Below are positions 60,502-64,000 of a DNA stretch of 64,000 nt, in pieces. The stretch covers positions 181,826 through 245,825 of the forward strand of contig NZ_SIHX01000008.1 of the NCBI RefSeq assembly GCF_004320525.1, given 5' to 3'. The position numbers and the translations under genes were made by a program. The notes under the pieces are model-generated. The model ran no database searches. It had not been told where the DNA came from and was given only the letters and a program-made list of their open reading frames with translations. Source of the DNA: Arthrobacter sp. S39 (GTDB lineage Bacteria > Actinomycetota > Actinomycetes > Actinomycetales > Micrococcaceae). Every line of letters starts with the position of its first letter. Positions within the stretch are counted from its first letter, which is position 1.

Positions 60502-61266
60502 GCATTTCCCCTCGTCAAAGGGGTTTTTGCTTTTAACGTGTTGACATTGACCCTCCGCGGGTTCCTCTGACGCTGGCCGCGGTCTGTGGCCTGGCCTCCG
60601 CGGTGCCTATTCAGGTGTGTGGAGTGGCGGGTCTAGGACCCTGGCTAATGGGCCCTTCGCCTGCTGTGATGGGGCTATCCGTCCTCTTCTCTGACTTCTA
60701 CTGATGGGCCCCTACGGGCCATCACACATTCATGACTGGGCGTCCTGCTGACGACATGACCAAGCGGAGTTACACTGCAGGTTTTCCGTCCATCAGCCGC
60801 TTCACGTTGGACCCAGGCATGGCGGCAGCAGGCGTTTTGTCCGGTCAAAGGGGGTGTGGACACTGTCCACACTTAAGTCAGCTTTTTGGTCACTGCCCAT
60901 GGAGGAAGGGAAGCCCGCAAGCCCCTTTACATTGCCCGGACGATTGAGTCTCCAAGATCCGCTGGGGACAGGTGCGGCTCAGTCAGAAGCGGGCAGACAG
61001 TTGGCTCTTCCGGCATCAATGGGGCCTCCGGAGGTAAGTGGCAGGGCCGAGCTCAGCCGTGGAGATTGGGCCGGTGGACCAGCCTTGTATGTGGTCGTCT
61101 AGTGCAGGTTCTCGATCAGCTGGAGATCTCAGTCCTGCGCATCACGAAAATCGGGCCCATTCCTCTCTGACCAGTGATCACAGGGAAGATCGTCACCTGT
61201 AGGGCGCCGCGGTCAAGCCGAACGCTGCGAAATGGTGACCTGTCCGCGGGTGCCGATCCTCAAGAA
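60502..61266. other. 765 bp without a gene
   Basis: No frame here has a ribosome site or a family motif. It contains the palindrome at 60854 and an imperfect hairpin at 60702-60724. Confidence 0.5.
60854..60872. repeat. 19-bp palindrome related to the one at 60366
   Basis: GTGTGGACA and TGTCCACAC flank one C. On the opposite strand a caaaaag box lies on the same side as the caaaaag box 6 nt before the first palindrome, so the two elements face each other. Confidence 0.7.
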
Positions 61267-61498
61267 CTAGCTGATGGTCCTGCAAGGCAGTAGTGGCTGA
61301 CCAGTGCCCGTGACGGCGGGGATCCCGTACCCGCGGGCGACGAGGGCGGCGTGGGAGGCAATCCCGCCGGCGTCCACCACAACGGCGGCTGCGCTGGAAC
61401 AGCGGGGTCCAGGATGGGCTTGTGGCGGGGCAGACAAGGATTTCGCCGCTGCGCAGCGACCCGAATTCGTCCGGTCCGCGGATGATCCTTACCGTGTC
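61267..61498 (-). pseudogene. PEP-utilising enzyme mobile-domain remnant
   Basis: On the minus strand one frame reads VRIIRGPDEFGSLRSGEILV then CPATSPSWTPLFQ. After a one-base shift the next reads AAVVVDAGGIASHAALVARG and YGIPAVTGTG up to a stop. This is the swivelling phosphohistidine domain of PEP synthase/PPDK-like enzymes (His in ASHAA). Only about 75 residues remain, with a frameshift, so it is a decayed fragment downstream of the second debranching-type copy. Confidence 0.7.
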
Positions 61499-61501
61499 CT
61501 G

Positions 61502-63653
61502 CTATTTCTCCGACTGGGGCGGGGCTTGTTCCATGAGGTCGCCCACCCAAGGTAGGTAGCCCCGGTGGAACACCATTCCTTCGGGCAGTCCCTGGATGGA
61601 CACCTCGGATCCGGAAATGTCGATGGTGACCCGCTCGGCACCCATCGGCGCGTTGGTAATATGCAGGTCTCCGTATGACTCAGGGAGGACAGGATCCATC
61701 CAGACTCCGCCTAGGGAAACGTCCGGATCATAGCGCATCAAAGTCGACACCAGCATGATGGGTGTGGTTGCCGCCCAGGCCTGCGGTGAGCACGCTGTCG
61801 GGTAGGGCACAGGCGCGGCGAACTGCTCCCGGCTGAAGCCGCAAAACAATTCGGGAAGCCGACCCTCCGAAAATTCAGCTGCCTCCAGAAGTGCCGTGGA
61901 GATCCGCTGCGCCTCCGCGACGAAGCCGTAGCGCATGAGACCCACTTGAATGACCGCATTGTCATGAGGCCGGTCCGACCCGTTGTGGTAGCTGGCAGGG
62001 TTATATGGATCCATGTCGGTTGCCAGCGTGCGCACTCCCCAGCCACTGAACATCTCGGGGGACATCAGCCGCTCGACGACAAGCGGCGCCTTGTCCTTGT
62101 CGATGATGCCGGTCGTCAGGCAGTGGCCCATATTGGAGGCGCAGGCATCGACGGGCCGCTTGTCGCGGTCCAGCGCGATAGCGTAGTAGCCCTTGTCCGG
62201 CAGCCAGAACCGTTCATTAAACTGCCGCTTCAGCGTCGCCGCGCGCTCCCGCAGGTCGGCCGCCTTGGCTAGGTTGCCGGCGTCGTGCGCCATCCAAGCG
62301 GACGCCAGGTAGGCGCCATAGACGTAGCCCTGCACCTCGCACAGCGCAATCGGCGGCTCCGCCATGGTTCCGTTGGCGAAGTTGATCCCATCCCATGAGT
62401 CCTTCCAGCCTTGGTTGATCAATCCTCGATCATTGAGGCGCGAGTACTCGTCGAAACCGTCTCCGTCTTTGTCCCGTAGTCTCGGATCCAGTCCATCGCC
62501 CGGTCCGCGTGGGGCTGGAGCGCGGCGATGGTCTCCTTGGCGAAACGCCACCTGCTAACCTCGCCGAGCACCAATAGAAACAACGGCGTGGCGTCGACAC
62601 AGCCGTAGTAAACAGACTTCCAGCCCAAGGCCAGTCCGCTGGAAACGTCCAGTCTTACCTCGTGCAGGATCTTCCCCGGCTCTTCCTCGCTCAAGGGATC
62701 CACCACACTGCCCTGCCGGTCAGCCAGCGTCTGCAACGTGCCTAAGGCCAAGGATGGATCCACAGGGAGCGCCATTAGGGAGGCCCACAGCGAGTCCCGT
62801 CCGAACAGGGTCATGAACCACGGCGCCCCGGCAGCCACCACTACACGTTCTGGATGCTTCGGATCCTCGATCCGTAAGGCACCCAAATCGTCGTAGCTGC
62901 GCCGCAGGGTCCGCTCGATCGAACGGTTGCCCATTTGCACAACTGGGATCTTCGCCACCCATTCCTGCCGACGGCGGTCGCGCGCGGACAACCCGCCAGC
63001 CCTCGGATGCTCAAACGGTACCGCAGTGTCCGTGCCGTCGACTGCGGGCACCACGCTCACCAGCGTATTCCAGTGGCCGAGCCGGGGGACAATGGTCCTG
63101 TAGGTTCCCTTTCCTGCCGTCACAGTGGAGCCGTCGGAATTGATCACGACGCCCTTGCGAACGTCCCGCCAAGCGGCCCGGATGATCAGCGAATCTCCTT
63201 CCAACTGGACGGTTTTTCCCATCGTCGCTGGATCCGGGACTCCTTGACTTCGAAGAGGTCCGCGAAATCCGATGCGATGGTCAGCTCGACTACGCATTCG
63301 GCTGGCTGCCTCGAGTAGTTCCGGACCGTGATCTGCTCCAGGATGCCGGCGCCGACTTCCCGCAGCCGCTCCACGATCAGCGGGCTGTCTGCGTGCCCAT
63401 CCAGGCGCGGAACGCGACCGGCGAACAGCGCCCGATACGGCTCCGTGGTCTGCGCCGCCAGCGGCTCAAGCGGCTGCCCATTAACGGTCAGATTCCAGCG
63501 GGACAGGATGCGCGTGTCCTCATAGAAAACACCGTGCGGGTATTCGGGAAGGATATCCCCGTTGGCCGCGGAAATGCAGAAGTTAGATCCTTCAACCAGT
63601 GTGATCGCCGCACCCAAGGGTCCAGACGCCGTGTCAGCATTCCACCCAGACAT
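61502..63653 (-). pseudogene. Second debranching-type glycosidase copy, frameshifted
   Basis: Paralogue of 48694-50841, readable end to end only with two frame changes. The N-terminal part (start MSGWNADTASGPLGA) runs from 63653 to about 63220, where a one-base indel near gggaaaaa shifts the frame. The middle part ends near 62475, where one base is missing in DYG(D)KDGDG. The last part runs to 61502. The conserved NGSVWPHDN of the intact copy is NGSDRPHDN here. Two shifts plus a changed core motif point to true decay, although sequencing error at either shift cannot be excluded. Confidence 0.8.
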
Positions 63654-63735
63654 CCCCGGCTCCTTATGGATAGACTCCGGTGCGCGTAGGTCCAGACTTT
63701 TTACGGCTGATGCCGACCAACGCCGCCTTCACATC

Positions 63736-63750
63736 GACGCTACGCTTGTC
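63736..63750 (-). promoter_or_regulatory. Conserved upstream element of the second copy
   Basis: GACGCTACGCTTGTC is identical to 50931-50945. The duplication therefore included the promoter region. Confidence 0.5.
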
Positions 63751-63923
63751 CCCACCCCGACGCCAGCCCTGAGGTGATGAACGGATCCCAGTGCCTGTGC
63801 AAAGCAGTTAGCTGCTCTGGCGTAGGAGCGGGCACGGCGTTGTAGTCGCCCTTTTCCCAATTAGAGAGACGGACTAGCCCGGGGTTTTCATGGGGCGCCG
63901 GGTACCAGGCGTGTTTAAGCAGG

Positions 63924-63995
63924 GAAAGGGTGCTCTGAGCTGGGAAAATAGTGGTTGTCGAGACCGTTATTTGCCGAGCGAGGGAGCACCCTTTC
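63924..63995. mobile_element. Possible insertion-sequence end at the window edge
   Basis: GAAAGGGTGCTC (63924-63935) and GAGCACCCTTTC (63984-63995) are perfect 12-bp inverted copies 48 bp apart, followed by ATG at the very end. This could be a terminal/subterminal repeat pair before a transposase start, but the rest lies outside the window. Confidence 0.35.
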
Positions 63996-64000
63996 GATGC

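Noticed and set aside
60440..60540. Complete tRNA gene
   Set aside because: Only the T-loop-to-acceptor part matches; the T-stem does not pair and no D-arm or anticodon arm can be folded.
1..64000. CRISPR array or rRNA genes
   Set aside because: No regularly spaced direct repeats with unique spacers and no rRNA-like stretches were seen.

Overview
The window is GC-rich and gene-dense. It has GTG and TTG starts, actinobacterial family variants (a DppC-DppD fusion, a fused FAD/Fe-S glycolate/lactate-type oxidase, DUF4192) and an AcoR-like activator without the sigma-54 contact motif. Together these suggest a soil actinobacterium of the Micrococcaceae (Arthrobacter/Paenarthrobacter type). That is inferred from gene content only.

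Region 1 (1-15,000) is a glycoside-utilisation locus. It opens with the end of a peptide/oligosaccharide-type ABC transporter (permease-ATPase fusion plus second ATPase). An MFS sugar transporter, a GH78 alpha-L-rhamnosidase and a GH3 beta-glucosidase follow as one operon, then a LacI-type regulator, a GH2 enzyme and a short-chain dehydrogenase. A near-identical 14-bp site lies before the MFS operon, before lacI and before the GH2 operon, which points to one autoregulated LacI regulon. Rhamnosidase plus beta-glucosidase fits rhamnosyl-glucosides such as plant flavonoid or saponin glycosides. A TetR gene closes the region.

Region 2 (15,000-48,700) is a large catabolic island. Two paralogous TetR genes share a CTAAC-N4-GTTAG operator, and an IS element sits beside one of them. 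An AcoR/Fis-type activator (17491-19287) is followed by a hydroxyacid dehydrogenase, a class III aminotransferase, an FAH-family enzyme, HyuA and HyuB. Further on come three Gfo/Idh/MocA dehydrogenases (one IolG-like), an IolD-like ThDP hydrolase, an aldehyde dehydrogenase, an SDR, an IlvD/Edd sugar-acid dehydratase, a second hydroxyacid dehydrogenase, two near-duplicate APC permeases, an RbsABC-type transporter and a 978-aa FAD/Fe-S oxidase. Most transcription units are preceded by a 17-bp palindrome close to TGTCYCA-N3-TGRGACA. At six of these sites an nAnnnT hexamer lies exactly 22 nt downstream. I read this as one activator regulon for a polyol, cyclitol or sugar-acid type substrate whose full pathway is not obvious.

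Region 3 (48,700-64,000) is accessory. It holds a glycogen-debranching-type glycosidase and, 11 kb away, a frameshifted second copy next to a PEP-utilising mobile-domain remnant. Between them are a TetR-controlled SMR efflux pair, a DUF4192 gene and a defence-like cluster: an unknown 227-aa protein, a protein with a HEPN R-x4-H motif, and a membrane-anchored P-loop NTPase with TPR/Sel1-like repeats. A tRNA 3'-end fragment that looks like an attachment site and two related 19-bp palindromes lie beside this cluster. A 12-bp inverted repeat at the right edge may be the end of another insertion sequence.
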